From positions 1,426,001 through 1,490,000 of the forward strand of contig CP126124.1 in the NCBI GenBank assembly GCA_030123545.1: DNA of 64,000 nucleotides, given 5' to 3'. Shown here one piece after another: positions 43,276 through 51,286 of the stretch. The DNA is from Burkholderiaceae bacterium (GTDB taxonomy: Bacteria; Pseudomonadota; Gammaproteobacteria; Burkholderiales; Burkholderiaceae_C). The notes under the pieces are model-generated. The model worked only from the letters and a program-made list of their open reading frames with translations, ran no database searches and was not told the DNA's origin. A program made the translations under genes and the position numbers. Every line of letters begins with the position of its first letter. Position 1 is the stretch's first letter.

Positions 43276-43668
43276 ATGAACGACAAATCACACGTTTCAC
43301 TCGAACAGCATGTTTGCCTCGTTTGCGGCACGGCGTTCGATACCGGCGCCATCCTGCTGGACAAGCGCCTGCGCGCGAGCATGGAGCGCCATACGGCGAC
43401 CGGCTGGGGTCTGTGCCCCGAGCATCGGAAGCTGGCCGACGATGGCTTCGTCGCGCTGGTCGAATGCGATCCGCAGCGCAGCGGTTCGCAGGCCGGTGGC
43501 CGCATGAAGCCCGAGCAGGCGTACCGGACGGGGCGGCTGGCGCACCTGCGGCGCACGGTGTTCGCGCAGATGTTCAACGTGCCGATCGCGGACGAGCAGG
43601 CTTGCGTGTTCGTCGAGCCTGGCGTGATCGACCAGTTGCAGTCGATGACGGCATCGGCGGCGAACTGA
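43276..43668 (+). CDS. small putative zinc-binding protein of the element
   Basis: A 130-residue protein with CLVCG near residues 14-18 and CPEH near 47-50, a likely Cys3-His zinc site, then a basic helical part ending in FAQMFNVPIADEQ. No named family is recognised. The ATG has GGAG seven bases upstream at the end of leader copy B, and a hairpin with a T-run follows. I infer an accessory role in the element, possibly DNA or protein binding. Confidence 0.75.
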   Translation: MNDKSHVSLEQHVCLVCGTAFDTGAILLDKRLRASMERHTATGWGLCPEHRKLADDGFVALVECDPQRSGSQAGGRMKPEQAYRTGRLAHLRRTVFAQMFNVPIADEQACVFVEPGVIDQLQSMTASAAN

Positions 43669-43687
43669 TCGCGCCGGACAGCCTTCG

Positions 43688-43722
43688 GTGCGTCGTCCCT
43701 GCGGGGGCGGCGCACTTTTTTT
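43688..43722 (+). terminator. rho-independent terminator
   Basis: Outer stem GTGCG/CGCAC with an internal CCC/GGG pairing, followed by seven T, 20 bases after the gene ending at 43668. Confidence 0.75.
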
Positions 43723-43801
43723 CTGCTGCGCCCGGTGCCGGTTCCTCCGCGCCTGCGGCGCTGCGCGCTTCGCTTGCCAGTCCGTGCCTTTGTTGGAGGG
43801 T

Positions 43802-43961
43802 GGCGGCTTGCTGTTCCCTTCATCGTGCCACGGCGTTCGCGCCGTCAAGGGCTGCGCGCCGAGGGCGCTTGCGTCCTGGCGGCCGTCGTTGCCCCCTGAC
43901 TGCTTGCGCTGCGCCGTGCCCCGGAAGGGTCGGGCAATTCCGCCCGGCAACCTTTCAGGAG
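43802..43961 (+). repeat. family-1 structured leader, copy C (before DUF2958)
   Basis: More diverged than A and B, yet the stems are kept: CCCTT/AAGGG around ACGGCG-TTCG-CGCCGT, and CGGGC-AATTCC-GCCCG. The hairpin-1 loop changes from TTCT to TTCG while the stem stays intact. It ends with CAGGAG before the start at 43968. Confidence 0.72.
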
Positions 43962-43967
43962 TTCACC

Positions 43968-44318
43968 ATGAACCACGCACTCATCACCGACGAGCAGCGC
44001 ATCGTGCTGCTGGCCAATGGCCGCGAATCCTTGCAGAACCCGGACTTCGATCCGGCCCCCATGGTCAAGCTGTTCACGCCGGATGCTGGCGCGACCTGGC
44101 TGCTGACCGAGATTGATCCCGATGACCACGACCACGCCTTCGGCCTTTACGACCTGGGGCTGGGTGAGCCGGAAATTGGCTGGGTCAGCCTGGGTGAGCT
44201 GGCGACGGTGCGCGGCGGGTTGGGCCTGCCGATTGAGCGCGACCTGTCTTTTCGGGCCGAGAAGCGGTTGAGCGCCTATGCGCACGATGAGCGGCTGGCC
44301 GGGCGGGTCATCGTCTGA
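43968..44318 (+). CDS. DUF2958 domain protein (copy 1)
   Basis: A 116-residue acidic protein of the DUF2958 family, with the blocks LITDEQRIVLLANG, VKLFTPDAGATWLLTEIDP and GLYDLGLGEPE. Function is unknown; the family is found on conjugative elements. CAGGAG lies seven bases before the start. A paralogue is encoded at 50606. A GC hairpin at 44329-44348 follows the stop. Confidence 0.85.
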   Translation: MNHALITDEQRIVLLANGRESLQNPDFDPAPMVKLFTPDAGATWLLTEIDPDDHDHAFGLYDLGLGEPEIGWVSLGELATVRGGLGLPIERDLSFRAEKRLSAYAHDERLAGRVIV

Positions 44319-45057
44319 CCCGGCCCTGGGGGCGTCGCGGGACGCCCCTTCGCATCGCGCCCACGAGGCGCGATGCCTGCGCGCCTTCGACTTGCTCTCC
44401 AGGGGAAAGCCCTGCGGGCTATCCCCGCCGCGCAGGCTTGGCGCCCCTGAACACCGCCGACCCGGCTACGCCGGATCGGCCAGACCACGGCAGTCGCTGT
44501 CGAACCTGTTTCCCGATGACTAGCACATGAGCTTGTGCATCAAGCATTGAAGTCCGGGCGTCCCCGGCCCCCTGCGAGATGGCCGGTCGCGCTGTCGTGC
44601 TGCGCATCGACCCCCCTGCGGGGTTTCGCCCCTGTCGGGCTTCCATCGTTCCCTCGCTCCGCTCGGCTGACGCCTCCGGCCCGGCTTCCAGCTTCGGGCC
44701 TGCGCGCTTCGCTTGCCGTGCGGTCGGCGTGTGGGAAGGCCGTTGCCATGTCCAGCCGTCTTCCCTGACTTCATCACCTTGTCCGCGACTGTAGCCCGCG
44801 GCCTGGTGGCGTCAAGGCGCGCAGGGCCGTGTCCTCGGCTGCGCCTGCGGGCCGCACCAACCCTGCGCTTGTCTCCTTGACGGCCCCCGTCCACGGGCTC
44901 CCTTTCGTCGCGGGCGATGAACTCAGGAAAGACGGTGGCAACAGGGCCAACCGGGTTCCTCGTGCCGACCGCACCGAACAGCCGAAAGGCTGGGCTCCGA
45001 ATCTAGGAATCCGGTGTGCGGTTTTCTTCAACAGCCATTTTGTTCAGGAGAAAGAGC
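44319..45057. other. gene-free repeat-rich gap before the DUF932 gene
   Basis: This 739-base stretch has no open frame with coding character. It holds a hairpin GGGGCGTC-GCGG-GACGCCCC (44329-44348), a family-2 copy (44376-44479), another family-2 core (44699-44717) and, near its end, the AT-richer stretch GGTTTTCTTCAACAGCC with CAGGAG, probably the leader of the DUF932 gene. Confidence 0.55.
44376..44479 (+). repeat. family-2 intergenic repeat, copy a
   Basis: Shares with copies at 48605-48811 and 49832-50042 the succession CTCCAGGGGAAAGCCCTGCGG, ATCCCCGCCGCGCAGG, TTGGCGCCCCT and CCGGATCGG. Inverted segments such as GGCT-ACG-CCGG suggest RNA structure. It has no coding content. Confidence 0.65.
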
Positions 45058-45888
45058 ATGCAACTCGCATCCCGCTTCGCTTCCCACTCCCCGGCGCTGC
45101 GCAGCGACTACCCGCTGTCCGATGACCAGATTCATCGCGTGGCCCCGTCCATCTTCGCGGATGCCCCGCACGAAAGCCGTTCGCAGCGGTACGCCTATAT
45201 CCCCACCGCCGCCGTACTGACCGAGCTTCGCAAAGAAGGCTTTCAGCCTTTCATGGTGACGCAGACCCGCGTGCGCGATGAAGGCAAGCGCGAGCACACG
45301 AAACACATGCTGCGCCTGCGCCATGCCAGCCAGATCAACGGCGCGGAGGCTAACGAAATCGTGCTGCTGAACTCCCATGACGGCACGAGCAGCTATCAGA
45401 TGCTGGCCGGAATGTTCCGCTTCGTTTGCAGCAATGGCCTTGTCTGCGGCGACACCGTGGCGGACGTGCGCGTGCCCCACAAGGGCGACGTGGCCGGTTC
45501 CGTCATCGAAGGCGCTTTCGAGGTGTTGAGCGGCTTCGAGCGCGTGAAGGAATCCCGCGATGCCATGCGCGCAATCACGCTGGACGAAGGCGAGTCCGAA
45601 GTGTTCGCCCGTTCCGCGCTGGCCCTCAAGTACGACCCCGCCGACAACAAGCCCGCGCCCATCACCGAATCGCAAATCCTGATGCCGCGCCGGTTCGACG
45701 ACCGCCGCCCCGACCTGTGGAGCGTGTTCAACCGCACGCAGGAGAACTTGACCAAGGGCGGATTGCATGGCCGCAGCGCCAACGGACGCCGCCAGCAGAC
45801 CCGACCCGTGCAGGGCATTGATTCCGATGTGCGCCTGAACCGCGCCCTCTGGATGCTGGCCGATGGCCTGCGCCAGTTGAAAGCCTGA
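45058..45888 (+). CDS. DUF932 domain protein
   Basis: A 276-residue protein of the DUF932 (phage/plasmid-like TIGR03299-related) family. Typical blocks are RSDYPLSDDQI near the start, LLNSHDGTSSYQM, and MFRFVCSNGLVCGD. These proteins are widespread on conjugative elements; no activity is established. CAGGAG precedes ATG 45058. It leads into parB with 65 bases between, which include a GAACCG/CGGTTC hairpin. Confidence 0.87.
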   Translation: MQLASRFASHSPALRSDYPLSDDQIHRVAPSIFADAPHESRSQRYAYIPTAAVLTELRKEGFQPFMVTQTRVRDEGKREHTKHMLRLRHASQINGAEANEIVLLNSHDGTSSYQMLAGMFRFVCSNGLVCGDTVADVRVPHKGDVAGSVIEGAFEVLSGFERVKESRDAMRAITLDEGESEVFARSALALKYDPADNKPAPITESQILMPRRFDDRRPDLWSVFNRTQENLTKGGLHGRSANGRRQQTRPVQGIDSDVRLNRALWMLADGLRQLKA

Positions 45889-45953
45889 ACCGTTCCCCCG
45901 CCGGAGGGGCGGTTCCCCTCCATTCCCTTGTTTCACTCGATTGGAGATTCGCT

Positions 45954-48005
45954 ATGAACGCCGTTACCCAAACCGAAGCCCGCGCCATCCAAGCCCCCGC
46001 GCTGGAAGCCGCCGACCCGACCAAGAACCTGATTCTGGTTCCGCTGTCGCGGCTGGTGCTGCGCCCCACGGGCCGCAACGTGCGCAAGACCCCGCGCATG
46101 TCCATCCCCGAACTGGCTGCGAGCATCCAGCGCGTGGGCCTGCTGCAAAACCTGATCGTCATTGCATCCGCCGATGGCGAGCATTACGAAGTCGTGGCCG
46201 GTGGCCGACGCCTCGCAGCCCTCAAGCTGCTGGCGAAAAAGCACCGCATCAGCAAGGAATGGGAAGTGCCTTGCCTGCTGGTGGCCGATGGCACCGCCCG
46301 CACGGCCAGCCTCACCGAAAACGTGCAGCGCGAAGCCATGCACCCCGCAGACCAGTTCGAGGCTTTCGCCGCGCTGGTGGCCGAAGGCCGTCCCATCGAG
46401 GACATTGCGGCAGATTTCTCCGTTACGCCGCTGGTGGTGCAGCGCCGATTGAAGCTGGCGAACGTCTCGCCCCGCCTCATGGCTGACTATCGCGCCGATG
46501 CCGTGAGCCTTGACCAGTTGATGGCCCTTGCCATCACCGATGACCACGCCGCGCAGGAAAGCGCGTTCTACGATGCGCCAACCTGGCAGCGCGGCCCGTC
46601 CGCGCTGCGCGAACGCCTCACCGAGCGCGAAATCGACGCCTACCGGCATCCGCTGGTGCGCTTCGTCGGGCTGGACACCTACGAGGCCGCAGGCGGTGGC
46701 ATCCGCCGTGACCTGTTCGCGGAAGATGACGCGGGCGTGTATCTGACCGATGCCGCGCTGCTGGAACGGCTGGCGCAAGACAAGCTGGCAGGCATCGCCG
46801 CCACTGTCCGCGTCGAGGGTTGGGCGTGGGTGGATGCCACGCCGGGCGTGACCCATGCCGACCTGCACGCTTTCCAACGCGCACCGAAGGAGCGCCGCGA
46901 ACCGAACAAGCGCGAAGCGGCACGCATCGAGAGGCTGCAAGCCAAGATGCACGAACTGGCCGAAGCCGTGGATGCTGCGCTGGACGCCGACGACGAGGAC
47001 AAGGCCGACGCCTTGCAGGAGGAAGGCGAAACCCTGGGCGAGCAGTTGCAGGCGCTGGAAGATGGCTTGCAAGGGTACGGCGCGAACGTGAAGGCCGCAG
47101 CCGGTGCCATTGTCAGCATCGACCGCAACGGTGAGGCCGTCATTCATCGCGGCCTGATGCGCGAGGTCGAGGCCAAGGCGCTGCGCACACTGGAACGGCT
47201 GCGCCAAGGGTTCAGCGGCGAGGATGCCGAGAACAACGACGAAGGCGAGGACGACAAGCAACCCAAGAGCGTCGCCATGTCTGACCGGCTGGCGCAACGC
47301 TTGAGCGCCCACCGCACCGCCGCGCTGCAAATCGAAGTCGCACGGCATCCGCAAGCCGCACTGGCTGCCGTGGTGCATGGCATGGTGCAGACCGTCTTGC
47401 AGGAACGCCGCTACGGCCTCAACCGTGATTCTTTGCCGCTGGGCGTGAGCCTGAAAGTGCAAGACCGGCTGGAAGGCATGGCCCCGGACTGGCCTCACTC
47501 CGCCGCCGCCGTGGCACTGCGCGAACTGCAACAGGTGGCGGGCGAAGCCTTGCCGGAGGACAGCGCCGAACTGTTCGCCGCGCTGCTGGCGAAGCCGCAA
47601 GACGAACTGGTGCGGCTGCTGGCCGTGTGCGTGGCATCCACGGTGGACGTGGTGACGCCTCGCGCCACGCCGCGCCAGCCCGGCGCGGAACTGGCGCAGG
47701 CCGTGGGCCTCGACATGGCCGCATGGTGGAAGCCGACCGCCGAAGGCTACTTCAAGCACGTTTCCAAGGCCGTGATTCTGGATGCCGTGGGCGCGTTTGC
47801 CCCGGAGTCCGTCACCCGGCTGGCGAAGCTCAAGAAGGCCGACATTGCCAGCGAAGCCGAGCGGCTGGCCGATGGCACGGGCTGGATGCCCGCCATCTTC
47901 AAGGCCGAAGGCCCGCAGGAGGCCCAGGAGGCAGGCCCGGAGCAGGACGCCCCGGAGGATGCCGAGGCAATGGCGGATGAACCCGCCGAGGCGCTGGCCG
48001 CTTGA
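45954..48005 (+). CDS. parB: large ParB-family protein
   Basis: A 683-residue protein. The ParB/sulfiredoxin N-terminal domain spans about residues 27-125 with GGRRLAALKLL and LTENVQREAMHP, followed by the helix-turn-helix region IEDIAADFSVTPLVVQRRL. The remaining 450 residues include an acidic coiled-coil part and a long Ala-rich tail, far beyond the 300-residue size of chromosomal ParB. Such long ParBs are standard in Tn4371-type elements, where ParA lies apart (53551). It may act in partition, in transcriptional control, or both. Confidence 0.9.
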   Translation: MNAVTQTEARAIQAPALEAADPTKNLILVPLSRLVLRPTGRNVRKTPRMSIPELAASIQRVGLLQNLIVIASADGEHYEVVAGGRRLAALKLLAKKHRISKEWEVPCLLVADGTARTASLTENVQREAMHPADQFEAFAALVAEGRPIEDIAADFSVTPLVVQRRLKLANVSPRLMADYRADAVSLDQLMALAITDDHAAQESAFYDAPTWQRGPSALRERLTEREIDAYRHPLVRFVGLDTYEAAGGGIRRDLFAEDDAGVYLTDAALLERLAQDKLAGIAATVRVEGWAWVDATPGVTHADLHAFQRAPKERREPNKREAARIERLQAKMHELAEAVDAALDADDEDKADALQEEGETLGEQLQALEDGLQGYGANVKAAAGAIVSIDRNGEAVIHRGLMREVEAKALRTLERLRQGFSGEDAENNDEGEDDKQPKSVAMSDRLAQRLSAHRTAALQIEVARHPQAALAAVVHGMVQTVLQERRYGLNRDSLPLGVSLKVQDRLEGMAPDWPHSAAAVALRELQQVAGEALPEDSAELFAALLAKPQDELVRLLAVCVASTVDVVTPRATPRQPGAELAQAVGLDMAAWWKPTAEGYFKHVSKAVILDAVGAFAPESVTRLAKLKKADIASEAERLADGTGWMPAIFKAEGPQEAQEAGPEQDAPEDAEAMADEPAEALAA

Positions 48006-48022
48006 CCCGTGCAGAAGGCGAA

Positions 48023-48044
48023 CGCCCCGGCTTCGACCGGGGCG
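48023..48044 (+). terminator. strong GC hairpin after parB
   Basis: CGCCCCGG-CTTCGA-CCGGGGCG, 17 bases after the parB stop. There is no T-run, so it may act as an attenuator or mRNA-stabilising hairpin ahead of the small gene at 48068. Confidence 0.5.
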
Positions 48045-48067
48045 CTTCGCTGGAAGGAAAAGCTCCC

Positions 48068-48277
48068 ATGATCCGTACCACCACCAGCCGCTCGCGCATG
48101 GCGGCGATCTACGCCCCCGGCACGGTGCGCGCCCGCCGCTGGCACGGCGATGGCGACGTGCGCGGCTACCGCCAGCCCTCGGGCTGGTCGGCCCGCGCCG
48201 ACCTCACCGACATTCACCCCATCACGGGCTGCGCCTTGCCGCGTGCCGTGTGGTGGCTCATCGAGACGAAGGAATAA
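48068..48277 (+). CDS. small hypothetical protein
   Basis: A 69-residue basic protein starting at ATG 48068 with GGAAGG upstream. It has the aromatic and basic composition seen in small element proteins (RARRWHGDGDVRGYR). No family is recognised. It could be co-transcribed with parB across the 62-base gap. Confidence 0.6.
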   Translation: MIRTTTSRSRMAAIYAPGTVRARRWHGDGDVRGYRQPSGWSARADLTDIHPITGCALPRAVWWLIETKE

Positions 48278-49379
48278 CCGCGTTCAGCACCGCGCCCAGG
48301 TCGTTCCGTCCTGGGCGCGGTGAACTTCAAAATCCGGGCGCGGCGGTGGCCGCGCCCGATGTTCAAGCCCAACAGCCAAATCAGAACGCCGCCGCCTTCG
48401 CGGTGGCTCATGCGGCGGCGTTGAAGTAGGCGGGCCTCCCGCCCGGTAATGGGCAGGCCCACATGGGCCTGCAAGCCGAAGCGCCCACCCTGCGCGGGAA
48501 TCATCAGCAGTTTTCGGCTTGCCGCGTGCATACCCCGCAGCGTGGGCCGCTTCCATTTCATCGGCGGCATATCCGCGTTTCCTGCATGGAAATCTGGAAC
48601 GGCCTGGGCGTGTCGGCTCGATGCGCCGCCGGGCTTTCGGGCTGCGCCCCGTGCCGTCTTTGCCGTCACGGCCATTCGGCTTCAATCCCTCACGCCTTCG
48701 CGCCTGCGGCGCTGCGCGCTTCGCTTGCCTCCGGGGGATCGGCACAAGGCCCATCCCCGCCGCGCAGGCTTGGCGCCCCTCGATGCCGCCGAACCGGCTG
48801 CGCCGGATCGGCCCGGCCAGTGCCCCGCCGCGATGGACAGTGCATTGGCGAACACGCTGGAGCCTGCTGCGGCAGGTTGTGCAAATGCGTGCCCTCCCCA
48901 ACGCTGGCGGTTCCTGCCCATCACGTCACGAAGGACGGTTCACGGACATCCCGCCCGGCATCGCTATGGAGCTTCCACGCCACGCCTCAAGACCAGCGCC
49001 GCAAGGTGCGGCAGGGGTGTTCTCGCTTGTCGTCGGGTGGTTGACCTGGCCCACGTCAGTGGGCGAGTCGGTGCAGCCTTCGTGCGGGGATGCCGAGCCG
49101 GCCTTGTCTCCTTTCGGTGCGGTTCGGCCCAAGGCGTCCTTGTGTTGTTGTGAATCCTGGCGGGGGCGCGGCTGCGCCTCGGGCTTCATGGCTGCAACCG
49201 TCCAGCGAAAACAATTTCCCCTGCGCTGCGCGCATTCCTCGCGGGACAAATTCTTTTCGCCTCCCGGCTCTCCACTGCGTTGCGACCACAAGCGGTGCAG
49301 CCAGCCCGTCCCCCGCCGGCCGGATCACAACAAGGACGCGATGGGCGCGAACCTTGTTCAACCGAACGGAGAAAACATC
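48278..49379. other. 1.1-kb gene-free gap with repeats
   Basis: Frames here have the composition of shadows: Arg/Pro-rich, with no ribosome sites. The stretch holds family-2 copy b (48605-48811), a GCCCAC-GTCA-GTGGGC hairpin at 49049-49064 and, before the DUF736 gene, an AT-richer segment near 49198-49255. A structured RNA or a decayed gene is possible. Confidence 0.5.
48605..48811 (+). repeat. family-2 intergenic repeat, copy b
   Basis: Aligns over most of its length with copy c (49832-50042). Shared blocks in order are GGGCTGCGCCCC, GGCCATTCGGCTTCAATCCC, CTGCGCGCTTCGCTTGCC, ATCCCCGCCGCGC, TTGGCGCCCCT and CCGGCTGCGCCGGATCGG. Confidence 0.7.
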
Positions 49380-49694
49380 ATGGCCAACATCGGCACCTTC
49401 ACCGCAGACAAAGACGGCTTCGCCGGCACGCTTCGCACCCTGACGCTCAACGTCAAGGTCAAGCTGGTTCCCAACGACAAGGGGGACAACGAGAAAGCAC
49501 CGGACTTCCGCTTGCAGGCCGCCAGCCACGACATCGGCGCGGCATGGAAGAAGACCAGCGAGGCCGGGCGGGAGTACATCTCCGTGACCCTCGACGATCC
49601 TTCGTTCCCGGCCACGGTCTACGCCCGCCTGATCGAAGGCGAGAACGGCACGCACGACCTGATCTGGTCGCGCAGCAAGCCCCAGGCGGCCTGA
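49380..49694 (+). CDS. DUF736 domain protein
   Basis: A 104-residue protein beginning MANIGTFTADKDGFAGTLRTL, the DUF736 signature, with a beta-rich body (DIGAAWKKTS, DDPSFPATVYARL). DUF736 proteins are common on plasmids and conjugative elements of proteobacteria; their function is unknown. CGGAG lies upstream of the start. Confidence 0.88.
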   Translation: MANIGTFTADKDGFAGTLRTLTLNVKVKLVPNDKGDNEKAPDFRLQAASHDIGAAWKKTSEAGREYISVTLDDPSFPATVYARLIEGENGTHDLIWSRSKPQAA

Positions 49695-49702
49695 CGGCCG
49701 CC

Positions 49703-49730
49703 AGCGCCCCGCCCACGGCGGCGGGGCGCT
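49703..49730 (+). terminator. GC hairpin after the DUF736 gene
   Basis: A perfect 11-base stem (AGCGCCCCGCC with its complement) around a 6-base loop, eight bases after the stop. No T-run follows. Confidence 0.55.
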
Positions 49731-49831
49731 GTGCTACTTGGATCGGCAGACAGAGAGGCTTGGCTCTCCCAGCTTCGTGATGGTGGTGGTCGGGCAGCAT
49801 CACAATGACCTCGGGTTGCCAGGGCGAATGC

Positions 49832-50042
49832 AGGGCGATTCGGCGCACTGCGCCGACCGGGCTTTGCGGGCTGCGCCCCATGCCGACTTCGCCGTCATGG
49901 CCATTCGGCTTCAATCCCTATCGCGGCTTCGCGCCGGTGGCGCTGCGCGCTGCGCTTGCCTCCAGGGGAAAGCCCTGCGGCCTATCCCCGCCGCGCGATG
50001 CTTGGCGCCCCTGAAGTCCCCGAACCGGCTGCGCCGGATCGG
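49832..50042 (+). repeat. family-2 intergenic repeat, copy c
   Basis: The longest match to copy b; it also shares the AGGGGAAAGCCCTGCGG block with copy a. It occupies nearly all of the 359-base gap between the DUF736 gene and the Xre gene, and ends 12 bases before the Xre stop. Confidence 0.7.
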
Positions 50043-50053
50043 TGGCCCAGCGC

Positions 50054-50347
50054 CTACGGCTGGGCCGCTGCTGCGAGCTGGCTTTCAGCCTCGCTCATCA
50101 GCACTGCCGTGCTGCATTCGAGTGCGCTGGCAATTTTGAAGATGATCGCCAGCGTGGGCATGTGTTCGCCACGCTCGACCTTGCCCATGTGCGAACGCTC
50201 GATGCCGGCGAGGTTCGCCAGCGATTCCTGCGCGATGCCGCGCTCCGTCCGCAGCGCGCGCACCGCCGCGCCGAAGGCTTGAGCCAATTCGGCATCGTAG
50301 GTGGTGGCGCCCGCTGGCCGGCCGCGGTGGATGGATCGCTTCTGCAT
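50054..50347 (-). CDS. Xre-family helix-turn-helix regulator
   Basis: A 97-residue protein with a helix-turn-helix spanning about residues 24-80 (RGIAQESLANLAGIERSHMG; PTLAIIFKIASALE). The ATG at 50347 is preferred; a TTG at 50374 would add nine residues. It is the only minus-strand gene in this part of the element and lies opposite the DUF2958 gene at 50606, with two inverted repeats in the gap. A repressor of element genes is likely. Confidence 0.87.
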   Translation of the reverse strand: MQKRSIHRGRPAGATTYDAELAQAFGAAVRALRTERGIAQESLANLAGIERSHMGKVERGEHMPTLAIIFKIASALECSTAVLMSEAESQLAAAAQP

Positions 50348-50431
50348 GGACAGAAGCGTCAATTCGCAGCACAATTAAAACCACGTTATCTTTAACTCAT
50401 TCATGCCTTTGGCCCTTATTCGTGCTTTTAC

Positions 50432-50454
50432 GGAAATCCGCTTCTGCGGATTCC
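50432..50454. promoter_or_regulatory. inverted repeat in the Xre/DUF2958 gap
   Basis: ATCCGC-TTCT-GCGGAT with one imperfect flanking pair. It lies 85-107 bases upstream of the Xre start in an AT-rich gap. It may be an operator, or a hairpin in either transcript. Confidence 0.4.
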
Positions 50455-50521
50455 GACAGAACCGGAAAACCGCCAACGTGTATTTGCAGATTTCTACAAT
50501 TGAGCTTTTGCGCTTTCGTGT

Positions 50522-50540
50522 TTCCACGGCTTTCGTGGAA
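50522..50540. promoter_or_regulatory. second inverted repeat in the Xre/DUF2958 gap
   Basis: TTCCACG-GCTTT-CGTGGAA, perfect 7-base arms, 66 bases before the DUF2958 start. It is a candidate operator for the Xre protein. Confidence 0.4.
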
Positions 50541-50605
50541 TACGCATCCATGCTTTGGCGTGAATGTGCAAAACCGACATTCCGTGTTGGAACAGGAGCA
50601 CCACG

Positions 50606-50956
50606 ATGAACGCTCCCCTCGTCACCGATGCGCAGCGCGCCGCGCTGCTGGAGAACGGACGGCGGGCCGCCGCTGGTGAACCGCACGACCCGTTGCCGGT
50701 TGTGCGGCTGTTCACTCCCGACGCGCACGCCACCTGGCTGCTGACCTCGCTCGATCCCGTCGATGGCGACACGGCCTACGGCCTGATCGACCTGGGAATC
50801 AGCTTGCCCGAGCTGGGGACGGTGAAACTTTCCGACCTGGCTTCCATCGTCGGGCCGCGCCAGCAACCCGTGATGCGGGATCGGTATTTCCAGGCGATGC
50901 GCCCGCTGTCGGAATATCTGCGCCTGGCGCAGGAAAACGGTTCCGTCGTCGATTGA
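50606..50956 (+). CDS. DUF2958 domain protein (copy 2)
   Basis: A 116-residue paralogue of the protein at 43968, exactly the same length, sharing LVTDAQRAALLENG, VRLFTPDAHATWLLTSLDP and GLIDLGISLPELG. CAGGAG is eight bases upstream of the ATG. The two copies are clearly diverged, so the duplication is not recent or the copies were acquired separately. Confidence 0.85.
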   Translation: MNAPLVTDAQRAALLENGRRAAAGEPHDPLPVVRLFTPDAHATWLLTSLDPVDGDTAYGLIDLGISLPELGTVKLSDLASIVGPRQQPVMRDRYFQAMRPLSEYLRLAQENGSVVD

Positions 50957-51286
50957 ACCGCTCGCGCTACGGCCAAGCCGGGCGCATTGAGGCTATTTTG
51001 GTCTTGCTCCAGACCTTTCCAGTCTGAATCAACACTCTTGCACCAAACCTGTGCGTGCGTGGCGGAATCAGCCACGATCTTTCATGCGGCTTGCGGCACG
51101 GTGTCAGTACCGCATGACGTTTTTGGTGCCATGCTGCCGTCGCATTCGGACGGATTACGCAACATGCCGGAGCCAACCAATCTTGACACCAGCAGTTACA
51201 GCTTAACCGGATTTCTACCTTGATTTGATGCTCCCGCATGTTTGACGCCGTGGCGACGTTCCTGCTGTTCGACGGGAGCTTGGGTC
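50957..51286. other. gene-free gap before the DUF2285 gene
   Basis: A 330-base stretch of lower GC than its surroundings. A TTGACA hexamer lies at 51183-51188 without a good -10 at normal spacing. No convincing open frame is present. It probably holds the promoter of the DUF2285-AlpA-RepA-ParA-TraF run. Confidence 0.45.

Noticed and set aside
42323..43961. Interpretation of the repeated leaders as a CRISPR array or integron cassettes
   Set aside because: Copies are about 160 bases with genes between them, not 25-40-base repeats with short spacers. There is no attC-like simple site and no integron integrase; the element integrase is of P4 type.
48449..49153. Overlapping plus-strand frames in the large element gap
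   Set aside because: They run through the family-2 repeat, have no ribosome sites, and three frames are open at once, as expected of GC-rich non-coding DNA.
50967..51239. 90-codon minus-strand frame in the gap before the DUF2285 gene
   Set aside because: Unusual Cys/Trp/Arg composition, no motif and no ribosome binding site.
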